NCBI RefSeq assembly: GCF_900188155.1
Contig: NZ_FZOG01000001.1
Span: 1,139,104-1,203,103, forward strand
Length of the DNA stretch: 64,000 nucleotides
Direction of reading: 5' to 3'
Origin: Pseudomonas segetis
GTDB taxonomy: Bacteria; Pseudomonadota; Gammaproteobacteria; Pseudomonadales; Pseudomonadaceae
A program made the position numbers and the translations under genes. Below, one piece after another: positions 39,517-47,781 of this stretch; within the stretch, counting starts at the first letter, position 1; the number at the start of each line of letters is the position of its first letter. Below the pieces are notes generated by a model, which saw only the letters and a program-made list of their open reading frames with translations, ran no database searches and was not told the origin of the DNA.

Positions 39517-41628
39517 CTAGAGGTTTAGCGACAGGCTCAGGCTGAAATTACGGGGCGCGCCGGGAGCAACCCAGTAGCTGCTGTACGAGCGTTCGTAATA
39601 GTTTTCATCAAAAATATTGTTGAGGTTGAGGCCGACAGTGAGGTTTTCACTGGCTTTGTAATGGGCGAGCAAGTCAAGGGTCTGATAGGCATCAAGCTCA
39701 AAGTCAGTGCCTGCTTCGCCAGAACGGTCGCCGACATAGCTGTAGGCCGCGCCAATATCCGAGCCGCGCAGCAGGCCATCCTGAAACTCATACACCGCCA
39801 GAACACTGCCGCTGCGTTTTGCCACGCCAAGCAGCGAGCTGCCGGTCGGAATATTGGCATCGCCCTTGGTGACTTCGGCATCGATATAGGCAAAGGCACC
39901 AATCACCCGCATGGCGTCGCTCAATTGGCCGGCGAACTGGATATCCATGCCTTGGCTACGCGCTTTACCAATCGCCCGGCTTGAGTCGGTGCTGGGGTCG
40001 AGCGCAAGCACGTTTTCCTTTTCTATATGAAATGCCGCGATGGTTGCGCTCAGGCGGTCATCGAACAGCTCGGTCTTGAAGCCCAGCTCATAGCCAATGC
40101 CTTCTTCCGGATCAAAGGCCTTGCCCCTGGCATCCAGGCCATTGTTGGGTTTGAAAGAGGTCGAAGCATTGGCAAATACGCCTATTTCAGGCGTCAGTTG
40201 GTAAAGCAGGCCTGATCGGTAAGTTATTTCATCGTGGCGCTGTTCACTGCTGGCGTTGGCGGCGTAGTCATCTATCTGTTGCTCGACGTGTTCAAAGCGC
40301 GCACCGATCAAGCCTCGGAGTTTTTCACTGAAGACAATTTGATCTTGCAGATTCAACGCCTGGCTTTTTACCAGCAGATAAAAGTCAGAACCGCTGCGGG
40401 CGCCGTCCGGCTTGGGCTGGCCGTATATTGGATTGTAGATATCGATAGCGTAAGGGCTGCCAGCGATAGTAGTGACACGCTCATTCTTGCGGTAGTTTTC
40501 ATACTCGGTGCCGATCAACAACTCGTGCTGCCAGTCGCCGCTATCAAACAAACCGCGCAGCTCAAGCTGGGTAACGCTGTCATGCCAGTCGTTATCGCGT
40601 TCACGATAGCGGCGGTTGACTGAATGACCGTCGGCGTTCAGTGGGCGCGATTCGCTGGCGAAACCGGAGAGTTCACCTTGCTTGTAATGACTCGCCAGGC
40701 GCAGGGACCAGGTCTCGTCGAGGTGATGCTCAAGCGCGGCCTGGATCATGTTGTTGTCATTGTCGATGTCACCGTCATTGGGTTCACCGAGGAAGGTTCT
40801 GCGTGACAGGCCGCTTTTATTCATTGTCGGCACCACAATGCCGCGGTCGAAGGTTGAGCTGTGCCGCACGAATTCCGTTTCGACGAGTAGCTGTGTGTCT
40901 GGATCAATCTGCCAACTGAAGGAAGGGGCAATGAACAGGCGTTCGCTGCCGACATGGTCACGAAAGCTGTTGTTGTCCTCTACTGCGATATTGACCCGCG
41001 ATAACAGGTCGCCTTGCTGGTCAAGCGGTGTATTGACGTCCAGGGTCGTACGGTACTGGTCCCAGCTTCCTGCACTGGCCTGCAGTTTGGTAAAGGCTTC
41101 AGCCTGCGGCTTTTTGGTAACGATATTGACCGTACCGCCCGGGTCCCCACGGCCATATAAACTGGCCGCGGGACCTTTGAGCACCTCAATACGCTCGATA
41201 TTGGCCGTGTCTGGGGTAGTGGGATAGCCGCGGTTGGCGCTGAAACCATCCTTGTAGAACTCTGAAGTGGCAAAGCCGCGAATGCTGTACTCGTATAGGG
41301 TCAGGCCACCGAAGTTATTCTGTTTGGATACGCCGCCAGCAAAGTCCAGGGCGCGCTCGACATCAGAAGTGTTGAGATCTTCAAGCACCGAGGAGGGGAT
41401 CACACTGATTGCCTGGGGAATATCTCTGATCGCGGTATCCGTCTTGGTGGCGCTTGCAGAGCGGGTTGCCTGGTAGCCGTCGACCGGACCTGTGGCTGAT
41501 TCATAGTCGAATTCAGAGGTAATGGTCATGGCCTCAAGTTGCAGTTGGTCTTTATTTTCCTCAGCGAAGCTGGCATCGCCGAACAATCCGATGGTTAGCC
41601 CGGCCATGCAGGCAATTTTGCGCGACAT
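39517..41628 (-). CDS. TonB-dependent outer-membrane receptor (FhuA/FecA-type, siderophore-receptor family)
   Basis: 703 residues. The signal peptide is about 1–22 (MSRKIACMAGLTIGLFGDASFA). The plug domain (~40–170) has DTAIRDIPQAISVIPSSVLEDL, YSIRGFATSEFYKDGF and IERIEVLKGPAASLYGRGDPGG. A 22-strand barrel ends in the aromatic-terminated NFSLSLSLNL. AGGATGAGA precedes the start. Plug motifs are those of the siderophore class, but no Fur box matching the 19-bp consensus was seen in the 260-bp upstream region. The downstream DUF4198 partner hints at another metal chelate. Confidence 0.9.
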   Translation of the reverse strand: MSRKIACMAGLTIGLFGDASFAEENKDQLQLEAMTITSEFDYESATGPVDGYQATRSASATKTDTAIRDIPQAISVIPSSVLEDLNTSDVERALDFAGGVSKQNNFGGLTLYEYSIRGFATSEFYKDGFSANRGYPTTPDTANIERIEVLKGPAASLYGRGDPGGTVNIVTKKPQAEAFTKLQASAGSWDQYRTTLDVNTPLDQQGDLLSRVNIAVEDNNSFRDHVGSERLFIAPSFSWQIDPDTQLLVETEFVRHSSTFDRGIVVPTMNKSGLSRRTFLGEPNDGDIDNDNNMIQAALEHHLDETWSLRLASHYKQGELSGFASESRPLNADGHSVNRRYRERDNDWHDSVTQLELRGLFDSGDWQHELLIGTEYENYRKNERVTTIAGSPYAIDIYNPIYGQPKPDGARSGSDFYLLVKSQALNLQDQIVFSEKLRGLIGARFEHVEQQIDDYAANASSEQRHDEITYRSGLLYQLTPEIGVFANASTSFKPNNGLDARGKAFDPEEGIGYELGFKTELFDDRLSATIAAFHIEKENVLALDPSTDSSRAIGKARSQGMDIQFAGQLSDAMRVIGAFAYIDAEVTKGDANIPTGSSLLGVAKRSGSVLAVYEFQDGLLRGSDIGAAYSYVGDRSGEAGTDFELDAYQTLDLLAHYKASENLTVGLNLNNIFDENYYERSYSSYWVAPGAPRNFSLSLSLNL

Positions 41629-41888
41629 TACATCTCATCCTTATGCAAGATGTAACAGTATAACGTTTCTATTGCTGCAGAATGCCATCAGTCGCAAGTA
41701 ACTGAATGTTTCAGTGTTTTAACCCAATCGGGCAATAGCAGAGGCGAGGGCGAGGTTGGTGGGAGGGTACTTAAAGTGACTGTTGCATATCAGGTAATAG
41801 TAATTTGCTAGATTGCTGGTTTTTCAACCTATGACCACTCAATAAACTGACTACCTATCCAGACGTATTATTGCTCGAGGGTCATGAA

Positions 41889-42095
41889 ATGAAGCCGTAT
41901 CTGATTTTTGCAAGCACGTTATGCGCATTTGCATTTCTTTTCTCGCAAATTAGCCAAGCTGAAGAGTCTGCAAGTTTTGTTGCGCGAAATGAACGAGTGC
42001 AGGCGCAAGCCAATAACAATGCTCAGCGCGAGACGCTAGCCAAGCAATCTCAAACCGTCAGCAAAAAGCAGTCTGAAACCACTAAAGACAGCTGA
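41889..42095 (+). CDS. Small secreted protein, uncharacterised
   Basis: 68 residues. Residues 1–~22 are a signal peptide (MKPYLIFASTLCAFAFLFSQ, cut near SQAEE). The mature ~45 residues are hydrophilic, rich in Gln, Asn, Ser and Lys, with heptad-like spacing (FVARNERVQAQANNNAQRE) and no cysteine. GAGG lies 8 nt before ATG 41889, and a terminator follows. It faces away from the TonB receptor gene across a 260-bp region. It recalls small periplasmic stress proteins of pseudomonads (PtrA-like), but I do not recognise the family. Confidence 0.6.
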   Translation: MKPYLIFASTLCAFAFLFSQISQAEESASFVARNERVQAQANNNAQRETLAKQSQTVSKKQSETTKDS

Positions 42096-42157
42096 GACTC
42101 AGTGACTTCGAGACGTTGATTGTTTTGCTCCCGCCCCTTTGTCGACGTCTTTCTTGA

Positions 42158-42182
42158 CCGCTCATTCAGAGCGGTTTTTTTT
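42158..42182 (+). terminator. Terminator after the small secreted protein gene
   Basis: CCGCTC–ATTCA–GAGCGG followed by eight T residues. Confidence 0.88.
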
Positions 42183-42220
42183 GGCCCGAAATCCGCAGCC
42201 ATTGGCGAATGCCTGACTCC

Positions 42221-43300
42221 TTAGTGGCTGAAGTGGCGGGTGCTTGCGAAACAATTGAGCAGGCGATGCAGGATAAACACGCTGAACAGGGTCAGCAGCA
42301 CCGCAATGCAAACGGAACTCAAACGGTACAGGGTTGCATACATAATGTCGTGATCAGGCGTCAGCGATTGACCAAACAAAATAGCCAGTGTGGTCAGTGC
42401 GCCGAAGCCTATGCCCGGCACGCCGTTCTCGAGCATATGCCAGCGTGCGCAAAACATTGCCGCAATCCATACCAGCAGCACCACCAGCGGCAACACATCA
42501 TGATGGTTGTAAAGCAAAAGCATCATCAGCAAGGCAATTGTACAGCCCAACAATGTGCCCACGGCTCGCACCCGACCGGCAAAATGTACGCCTTTCCAAT
42601 GCATCGGAAATAAAACCAGGATGCTGGCAACCTGAGCGGACAACGAGTCATGCAGGTTGAGGCTCTGGAACACCATGAACGACAGCGTAGCCACTGTTGC
42701 TCCCAGCAATGCTTCGTGGCGGCGACTGGGTAGGTCCTTGCTGACCGGTTGGCGCGGCGCTCGTGGCTCAACGTCGGGAAACAGATAGAACATCAACCCG
42801 GCGATTGCGCCAGCCAGAAAAATTGCGCAGCTGTTGTACCAGAGCATGTCGATGACATTGGTTTGCGGGTAGCTGGCGAAATTCAGCTGTATGGAAAGAA
42901 ATACCGAGCCGAGCGCGCCGAATAAAAACAATGGACCTTTGGCCATCAGCGCAAAGCGATAGAAAAATAGCAGAAACACCAACGGCACCATGAGCAGGGG
43001 GCGTCCGCCGAACAGCCCATAGAGCAGGGCGACTTCCAGGCTGACGACGAGCCCCTGGGCAAAGAACTGGCGGATCAGGTGCGCGTTGAGCCTGGGAACC
43101 AGCCCCAGTAGCAGCATCGGGTAAACACAGAAGAACGAGCCATATTCCAGGTTCAGCAATTTACAGATCAACAAGGCCAGGGCACCGCCTGTGGCTATGC
43201 GCAGGCACTGGCGTAAATCGTTGTCGCTCAATGGCTGGTGGCCGTGCATGACGCTGACATCGGCAGAGCTGGTGTCAGTAGACCTGGCATCAGTAGACAT
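42221..43300 (-). CDS. FUSC/DUF2955-family membrane protein (aromatic acid efflux-like)
   Basis: 359 residues with ten or so hydrophobic segments in two blocks (about 30–160 and 200–340) separated by a short cytosolic linker (PDVEPRAPRQPVSKDLPSRRHE). This is the DUF2955/fusaric acid resistance-like layout without the large cytoplasmic domain of AaeB. It overlaps the upstream HlyD-type gene by 11 bases, so the two form an efflux pair. A LysR gene is divergent. By analogy with AaeAB/AaeR, it may export aromatic carboxylic acids; the substrate is inferred. Confidence 0.8.
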   Translation of the reverse strand: MSTDARSTDTSSADVSVMHGHQPLSDNDLRQCLRIATGGALALLICKLLNLEYGSFFCVYPMLLLGLVPRLNAHLIRQFFAQGLVVSLEVALLYGLFGGRPLLMVPLVFLLFFYRFALMAKGPLFLFGALGSVFLSIQLNFASYPQTNVIDMLWYNSCAIFLAGAIAGLMFYLFPDVEPRAPRQPVSKDLPSRRHEALLGATVATLSFMVFQSLNLHDSLSAQVASILVLFPMHWKGVHFAGRVRAVGTLLGCTIALLMMLLLYNHHDVLPLVVLLVWIAAMFCARWHMLENGVPGIGFGALTTLAILFGQSLTPDHDIMYATLYRLSSVCIAVLLTLFSVFILHRLLNCFASTRHFSH

Positions 43301-44351
43301 AGTGCAGCCAACTGATCATGCGGATTTGCAGCCTGGCAATGCCCGCAACGAAAGCGTTGTCGAGCGGAATCAACTGAACAGTGGCCTTGGCCCCAGTAGG
43401 TAAAGTGAAGGGTAATCCTTGATCGAGCTGTAGATGCAAGCGTTGGCGCTGGGCATCACGCACCCAGCGTTCCGACTGTACCGGCGCGGCCAACTGGCCA
43501 TTGGCTTCAATCTGGCCTTCGCGCACACCGGCATCGATATGCCCGACTCTTGCATTGAACAGCTCTCCTGGCCGGGCGTCGAACACCACCACCGCCGGCG
43601 TTTTAGGTTCTACATAACGCAGGGCTTTCTCACGGAAGTCGGCAATGATGTCGATACTGTCTTCAACCATCGCGGCAACGGGCGCACCAGCAGCAACATA
43701 GGTGCCAGGTCTGAGTTGCAGGTTGCTGATCACGCCGCTGTGCTGGGCGCGGACCTCGGTGTATGCGAGGTTCAAACGAGCCCGGCGCAAGGCATTGCGC
43801 GCTTGGCGAACACGCAGGTTGTCATTGCCGTTAGTGCCGCGGCGGGCTTTGAGTTCTGTGATCTTGGCTTGGGCAGCACTGACTTGCGCCAGTGCTGAAA
43901 GGTGTTGTGCCTCAAGGGTGTCGTAGGCCTGGCGCGAAACCAGCTGGCGACCGATCAAACTGTGCATGCGCTTGCTTTGCGCGGCCAGGTCAGTGGCTTT
44001 AGCCTTGGCGGCGCTGACCTCAGCCTGGGCCGCCTTGAGCTGGGCATCAAGCTCCATGTTGTCCTGTTGCGCCTGCTCGACAGCCAATTCGGCCTGGCGG
44101 ACCTCCACTTCAAAGGGCTGGGCGTCGAGTCGAAATAACAGTTGGCCGGGCTGCACATGTTGATTGTTGAACACCGCCAGTTCACTGACCTGTCCTGATA
44201 CCCGCGGCGCGATCTTGAGTACTGAGCGGGTCAGCTTGGCTTGTGGTGTCAGCGGCATACTCAGGTCAGCGGTCAGAAAATATATGAAGCAACAGGTCAA
44301 GGCCGCAATTGCGATTTGTACCCAGCGGGCAAATCGTTGATCCGGAGTCAT
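43290..44351 (-). CDS. HlyD/EmrA-family membrane fusion protein
   Basis: 353 residues. One N-terminal membrane anchor (about 11–32, VQIAIAALTCCFIYFLTADL). The first lipoyl half has VSGQVSELAVFNNQHVQPGQLLFRLD. A long coiled-coil hairpin (~80–200) is rich in Ala/Gln/Glu (AELAVEQAQQDNMELDAQLK). The second lipoyl half has AQHSGVISNLQLRPGTYVAAG, and a beta-barrel region follows. It pairs with the DUF2955 protein to make an efflux pump that bypasses the periplasm. It is divergent from a LysR regulator. Confidence 0.88.
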   Translation of the reverse strand: MTPDQRFARWVQIAIAALTCCFIYFLTADLSMPLTPQAKLTRSVLKIAPRVSGQVSELAVFNNQHVQPGQLLFRLDAQPFEVEVRQAELAVEQAQQDNMELDAQLKAAQAEVSAAKAKATDLAAQSKRMHSLIGRQLVSRQAYDTLEAQHLSALAQVSAAQAKITELKARRGTNGNDNLRVRQARNALRRARLNLAYTEVRAQHSGVISNLQLRPGTYVAAGAPVAAMVEDSIDIIADFREKALRYVEPKTPAVVVFDARPGELFNARVGHIDAGVREGQIEANGQLAAPVQSERWVRDAQRQRLHLQLDQGLPFTLPTGAKATVQLIPLDNAFVAGIARLQIRMISWLHYVY

Positions 44352-44463
44352 TAACTACCTCAATAAGACACATTGGATGGGCGGACATTCAGCGCAGGGC
44401 GCAAATCCAGTCGAGCAAATGGTCTAGTATATTTTCTGTTGATTAATGTAAAAATAAGCGAAA

Positions 44464-44476
44464 TGTGCAAAGCACA
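44464..44476. promoter_or_regulatory. T-N11-A dyad (LysR-type site) between the HlyD-type and LysR genes
   Basis: TGTGC–AAA–GCACA, a perfect 13-bp dyad with the T-N11-A spacing typical of LysR regulators. It lies 22 bases before the lysR start in the divergent control region. Confidence 0.5.
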
Positions 44477-44498
44477 ATTACGTGAAAGGTAACAGTAG

Positions 44499-45434
44499 AT
44501 GGATGTTTTCCAGGCAATGCGAGTTTTTGCCAGGGTGGTGGACTCGGGCAGCTTCACTGCGGCAGCGCAGGTACTTGATCTCTCAACCGCCCAGGTATCG
44601 CGACTGGTTTCTGAACTTGAGAGCCATCTGCAAGCCAGGTTGCTCCAGCGCACCACGCGGCGTCTGCGCCTGACCGAAGTGGGCAGCCGCTACCTCGAAC
44701 GCTGCCGGCAAATACTCAATGAGATAGAGGATGCCAACGCCGAAGCCAGCGGCGCGCACTTGATGCCACGAGGACGATTGAAGGTGCATTCGATCACCGG
44801 GCTTGGCACCCAGCTTTTGGCGCCACTTGCCGCGCGCTATTGCGAGCTGTTCCCCGAGGTGCACATCGACATGACCCTGTCTCAGTTCCACCCGGACCTT
44901 ATTGATGATGGCCAGGATGTGGTCTTTACCATGGCCCGCGAGTTGCCGGATTCGGAACTGGTAGCGCAATTACTGGGCTGTAACTACAGCGTGTTGTGTG
45001 CGGCGCCATCTTATCTTGAGCAGTGGGGTATTCCACATACACTGGATGACCTGGCCGAGCATCGATGCCTGCGTTTGATCGATCCTGTGTTCGGCGACAG
45101 CTGGACCTTCAATGACAATGGTGTTGAGCGCGCAATCAGCCTCGGCGAAACCTTCCAGGTCAATGTTGCCGAGGCGATGGCCCAGGCGGCAGCGGCAGGC
45201 ATGGGCATTTGCCTGCTGCCGGACCTGGTTGCGGCCAAGGCCTTCCAGCAGGGCAAGTTGGTGCGGGTGCTGGTTGAACACCGGCTGCATGAGCGCGGGG
45301 TTTATGCGCTCTATCCTTCACGACGATTTCTAGATGCCAAGGTGAGGACCTGGGTCGAGTTCCTCAAGGAGCAGATACCCCAGGCCTTCGCCAATAATCG
45401 AGCGGTAGTGGAAAACCCTGCATACTGGGCCTGA
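44499..45434 (+). CDS. LysR-family transcriptional regulator (AaeR-like)
   Basis: 311 residues. The winged HTH at 1–60 (MRVFARVVDSGSFTAAAQVL, then STAQVSRLVSELESHL). LysR substrate domain ~90–300 of the CrgA/AaeR-type subgroup. It is divergent from the HlyD/FUSC efflux genes across ~147 bp containing a T-N11-A dyad, so it most likely controls them in response to their substrate. Confidence 0.9.
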   Translation: MDVFQAMRVFARVVDSGSFTAAAQVLDLSTAQVSRLVSELESHLQARLLQRTTRRLRLTEVGSRYLERCRQILNEIEDANAEASGAHLMPRGRLKVHSITGLGTQLLAPLAARYCELFPEVHIDMTLSQFHPDLIDDGQDVVFTMARELPDSELVAQLLGCNYSVLCAAPSYLEQWGIPHTLDDLAEHRCLRLIDPVFGDSWTFNDNGVERAISLGETFQVNVAEAMAQAAAAGMGICLLPDLVAAKAFQQGKLVRVLVEHRLHERGVYALYPSRRFLDAKVRTWVEFLKEQIPQAFANNRAVVENPAYWA

Positions 45435-45446
45435 TTGTGTGTTGGT

Positions 45447-46646
45447 TCAGCGGCTGGAACCGTTGCGCATCATCAACAAGGCCATGATCACGCCGCAGGC
45501 TGCAATAAGCGTGGCGATAATGCCCAGGGACTGCAAACCAAACTGGCTGATGCCAAGCCCACCCAGAATGGCGCCAAAACCAATACCTGCGTTCGCCGCA
45601 GAGATATTCATGGTTGCAGCCAAGGCTTGAGCCTTGGCTCCGGCCTGCATCACCCGGACCTGACACACAGGGAACAGCGCCGTGTAGGCAATTCCCCACG
45701 CTGCCAGTGCAAGGACCAACACCCAAGTTGTTGCTGCGAATGGGATGGCCACCAACATGCCAGCGCCCAGCACCAGCAGAAACAGCACCATGGCGCCCAA
45801 AGGTGTACGGTCGACCATGTTGCCGCCCAGGTAATTACCGATCATGCCGACGGCGCCGAATGCCATCAACCACCAACCGACCTGACTTTCCGGTATTTCA
45901 GCCAGGCGCTGCAGAACATCGGCGAGATAGGTGTAGGCGCTAAACATCGCGGTAAAGGCCAGGACTGACAACAGCACATGAGCAATAAAGCGTGGGTTGC
46001 GCAGAATCTGGGTCTGTTTTTCACCCGGGTGTTTTGTCGGCGAGCTAGGCAGAGTTGGCATCAACAGGTGCATGAGCAGGGCGATCAACAAGGAGATCCC
46101 CGCCAATATCCAGAAACTACCGCGCCAACCTACTGTATCGGCCGCCACAGTTCCCAGCGGCACACCGAATACAAGGGCGGCGCTAATTCCCAGATAGACC
46201 CTGGCAACTGCCTTGCCCGCCATGCCAGGGCCTGCCAGCTGCCCGGCCGTTTCACTTGCGGTACCCCAGAAAACCGGCAAGGCCAAGGCTGGAATAAAAC
46301 GGGCCAGGGCCAAGACCCAAATGTTGGTTGCCACAGCTGCAAGCACATTGGCTGCCGCAAACACCAAGAGAATGATGCTGAACAGTTTCTTGCGTTCAAC
46401 ATGAGCCAACCTGGCGGTTAGCACGGGGCCGAAAAGCATCACGGTGAAGGCGAACAGTGTCACCACCTGACCGGCCAGGGTGATGGAGATATTCAGATCA
46501 CGCGCCAATGATGGGAGCAGGCCGACAATCAGAAACTCGGTGGTGACAATAATAAATGCCGCAATTGCCATAATCAGGATTTGCACGCCAGTACGAGACT
46601 GGCTGGCATTGGCATGCGGGACATGCGCGACTGCAACGGGGGGCAT
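45447..46646 (-). CDS. MFS transporter (drug/sugar efflux AraJ-type)
   Basis: 399 residues, 12 membrane spans. It belongs to the DHA1-type efflux group: FIIVTTEFLIVGLLPSLARDL in TM1, GPVLTARLAHVERKKLF as motif A between TM2 and TM3, and GNYLGGNMVDRTPLG in the second half. GGAG 8 nt before the ATG. Its start faces a LysR gene across 172 bp with a T-N11-A dyad. Its 3' end lies 12 bp from the end of the previous lysR gene (convergent). The substrate is unknown. Confidence 0.87.
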   Translation of the reverse strand: MPPVAVAHVPHANASQSRTGVQILIMAIAAFIIVTTEFLIVGLLPSLARDLNISITLAGQVVTLFAFTVMLFGPVLTARLAHVERKKLFSIILLVFAAANVLAAVATNIWVLALARFIPALALPVFWGTASETAGQLAGPGMAGKAVARVYLGISAALVFGVPLGTVAADTVGWRGSFWILAGISLLIALLMHLLMPTLPSSPTKHPGEKQTQILRNPRFIAHVLLSVLAFTAMFSAYTYLADVLQRLAEIPESQVGWWLMAFGAVGMIGNYLGGNMVDRTPLGAMVLFLLVLGAGMLVAIPFAATTWVLVLALAAWGIAYTALFPVCQVRVMQAGAKAQALAATMNISAANAGIGFGAILGGLGISQFGLQSLGIIATLIAACGVIMALLMMRNGSSR

Positions 46647-46777
46647 TGTGTTACTCCAGTGGTGGGTGCATCTTGCACCAGGCTGTTTTTCGCGCTTATG
46701 GATCGCCGCCTGGTTAAAGATCGCCTAGCTTATTAGAGAATTTTGCGTATATTCGTGGCATTAATTACCAAGTGAGT

Positions 46778-46790
46778 TGAATATAATTCA
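46778..46790. promoter_or_regulatory. T-N11-A dyad between MFS and LysR genes
   Basis: TGAAT–ATA–ATTCA, perfect 13-bp dyad, 28 bases before the lysR start. A wider imperfect dyad AGTGA…TCACT (46771–46792) surrounds it. Confidence 0.55.
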
Positions 46791-46818
46791 CTAATAGTCC
46801 GGCAAAATTGGAGTGACG

Positions 46819-47781
46819 ATGTTTTCCTCGGAGCGCCTCAAAGGCATTGATGTTTTCGTTGGCGTTGCCGAGCTAGGCAGCTTCACTGCGGCAGCCGAGC
46901 GCCTTAACCTGACCAGTTCGGCGGTCAGCAAAAGTGTCGCGCGGCTGGAGGGGCGACTCGGTGTGCGCCTGTTCCAGCGAACCACCCGGCGTTTGTCGCT
47001 GACAGAGGCGGGGGCTACCTTCTATCGCACCTGTAGCGCAGTGCTGAATGATCTTGAAGAAGTCGAGCTGACACTGACCACCGAGCAATTGGAACCGCAG
47101 GGCAGGGTACGAATCGACTTGCCTGCCTCGTATGGCCGCTTACATGTATTGCCCTTGATCCTCGACTTCGTCGAGCAGCATCCGGGCTTGCATCCTCAGG
47201 TTTCATTTTCTGACCGATTTGTAGATCCGGCCCTGGAAGGCATCGACATCGTAGTGCGTATCGGCGGCTCTGATGCCTGGGCTGCAAATTTAGGCCACCG
47301 TTATTTCGGCCGCCAACGCCTTATTTTCTGTGCCTCTCCAGATTATCTACAGGCCCATGGCACACCCTTGAGCGTACTGGATCTGGAGCAGCATCGCTGC
47401 GTTGGTTACTGTCAGGGTGACGGCATGGTTGGTCCCTGGTTTTTCAAGGGCCGTCAAGCAGGCGACATGGAACGCCGTGTCATGCATGCACATATTGCCG
47501 TGGGTGATGGTGAAGGCGAGGTGATGGCAGCGCTTGCCGGGCTTGGCATTGCCCAACTGCCGACCTGGTTAACCCAAGGGCATCTGGATGCAGGCAGCCT
47601 GGTCGAAGTGTTACCGCAACTGGCCACTGATAGTTTGCCGATGAACCTGGTGTGGTTGAAAAGCCGTGAAAACCTGCCCAAGGTCCAGGCGCTTGTTGAA
47701 TACCTAAGCCTCAGGCTCAAACCCTCGGGTAGCGTCCGTGATAAATCTGGATCTTCAACTGTGCACCGGCTTGAGCGGTAA
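46819..47781 (+). CDS. LysR-family transcriptional regulator
   Basis: 320 residues from ATG 46819 (GGAG 7 nt upstream; the GTG at 46813 is too close). HTH at ~1–60: GIDVFVGVAELGSFTAAAERL, then SSAVSKSVARLEGRLGVRLF. Substrate domain ~90–300. It is divergent from the MFS gene, which is the probable target. Its last 27 bases overlap the end of the helicase gene on the other strand, so the two genes are convergent with overlapping 3' ends. Confidence 0.9.
   Translation: MFSSERLKGIDVFVGVAELGSFTAAAERLNLTSSAVSKSVARLEGRLGVRLFQRTTRRLSLTEAGATFYRTCSAVLNDLEEVELTLTTEQLEPQGRVRIDLPASYGRLHVLPLILDFVEQHPGLHPQVSFSDRFVDPALEGIDIVVRIGGSDAWAANLGHRYFGRQRLIFCASPDYLQAHGTPLSVLDLEQHRCVGYCQGDGMVGPWFFKGRQAGDMERRVMHAHIAVGDGEGEVMAALAGLGIAQLPTWLTQGHLDAGSLVEVLPQLATDSLPMNLVWLKSRENLPKVQALVEYLSLRLKPSGSVRDKSGSSTVHRLER

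Noticed and set aside
41629..41888. Fur box upstream of the TonB-dependent receptor
   Set aside because: No stretch approaches the 19-bp GATAATGATAATCATTATC consensus; the best AT-rich segments match only a few positions.
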